In this document: positions 7,460 through 7,647 of the stretch, piece after piece
Numbering within the stretch: the stretch's first letter is position 1
Layout: each line of letters begins with the position of its first letter
Assembly (NCBI GenBank): GCA_022563655.1
Contig: JADFMW010000135.1
Location: 1 to 7,647, forward strand
Direction of reading: 5' to 3'
Length of the DNA: 7,647 nt
From: Pseudomonadota bacterium
GTDB lineage: Bacteria; Pseudomonadota; Alphaproteobacteria; JAAXGF01
Notes under the pieces: generated by a model
The model's database searches: none
Told to the model about the DNA's origin: nothing
The model's input: the letters and a program-made list of their open reading frames with translations, nothing else
Translations under genes and position numbers: made by a program

Positions 7460-7647
7460 ATGAACATGTTCGAAATCCTGACGCGGACCTACATCGTCGC
7501 GGGCCGCCTGCCCGCCCCCGAGCCCGAGCGCATGGAGTCGCTCTGCAACACGATCGGCGTCACGGATCGCGGCGAGGCGCCGTCCCTGGCCGCGCTGCTC
7601 GCGCGGGCGAGCGTGTCGCTCGCGATGCTCGTCCGCCGGATCGTCGC
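7460..7647 (+). CDS. Unrecognised protein, 3' end missing
   Basis: The first 62 codons of a gene that continues past the right edge, starting ATG 7460 (MNMFEILTRTY...); a second in-frame ATG is at 7466. Coding is supported by an uninterrupted frame with nearly all codon third positions G or C and ordinary amino-acid use, whereas the competing frames are Arg-rich. A weak purine-rich site (GAGAAA) precedes the ATG. The visible part looks soluble and alpha-helical, with an Ala/Leu-rich stretch (APSLAALLARASVSLAMLV) near the end of the visible part; I see no signal peptide and recognise no domain. It is divergent from the LysR regulator with a 138 bp spacer, the classic layout for a LysR target. 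No function is proposed. Confidence 0.6.
   Translation, partial: MNMFEILTRTYIVAGRLPAPEPERMESLCNTIGVTDRGEAPSLAALLARASVSLAMLVRRIV

Overview
The window is GC-rich throughout (about 70% by eye, with codon third positions almost all G or C). It carries six genes plus one compact AT-richer repeat element. Protein styles (YkvA/DUF1232 protein, EamA permease, acetoacetate-CoA ligase, NylA-like amidase, MFS carrier, GcvA-like LysR regulator) fit a chromosome of a proteobacterium, most likely an alphaproteobacterium of Rhodospirillales type. That placement rests on remembered family resemblance, not on a search. No rRNA, tRNA, CRISPR array, phage gene or transposase gene is visible.

Layout. The 3' part of a DUF1232/YkvA gene (+) enters at the left edge and converges on an EamA/DMT permease gene (-). 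Between and inside their 3' ends sits a ~117 bp AT-richer element (281-397) built from a near-perfect 24-nt inverted repeat, with duplicated ACTGGG-containing modules on each side. It appears to have replaced the natural end of the DUF1232 gene. The EamA gene diverges across a 248 bp spacer from a probable three-gene plus-strand unit: acetoacetate-CoA ligase, an amidase-signature hydrolase related to 6-aminohexanoate-cyclic-dimer hydrolase, and an MFS transporter. A 10-bp stem-loop closes this unit and separates it from a convergent GcvA-like LysR regulator. The regulator is divergent from the first 62 codons of an unrecognised gene that runs off the right edge. The 138 bp between them is the only clearly AT-rich non-element region and holds a good candidate promoter overlapping a symmetric site.

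Working together. The ligase, amidase and MFS carrier share strand and order, with gaps of 56 and 139 bp. A simple reading is uptake or efflux of a small molecule, amide hydrolysis, and activation of acetoacetate for central metabolism, but nothing in the sequence fixes the substrate. The LysR regulator is better placed to control itself and the divergent right-edge gene than the convergent unit. The most unusual object is the 281-397 element; the rest is conventional metabolic and transport gene content. I found no convincing new multi-gene system.
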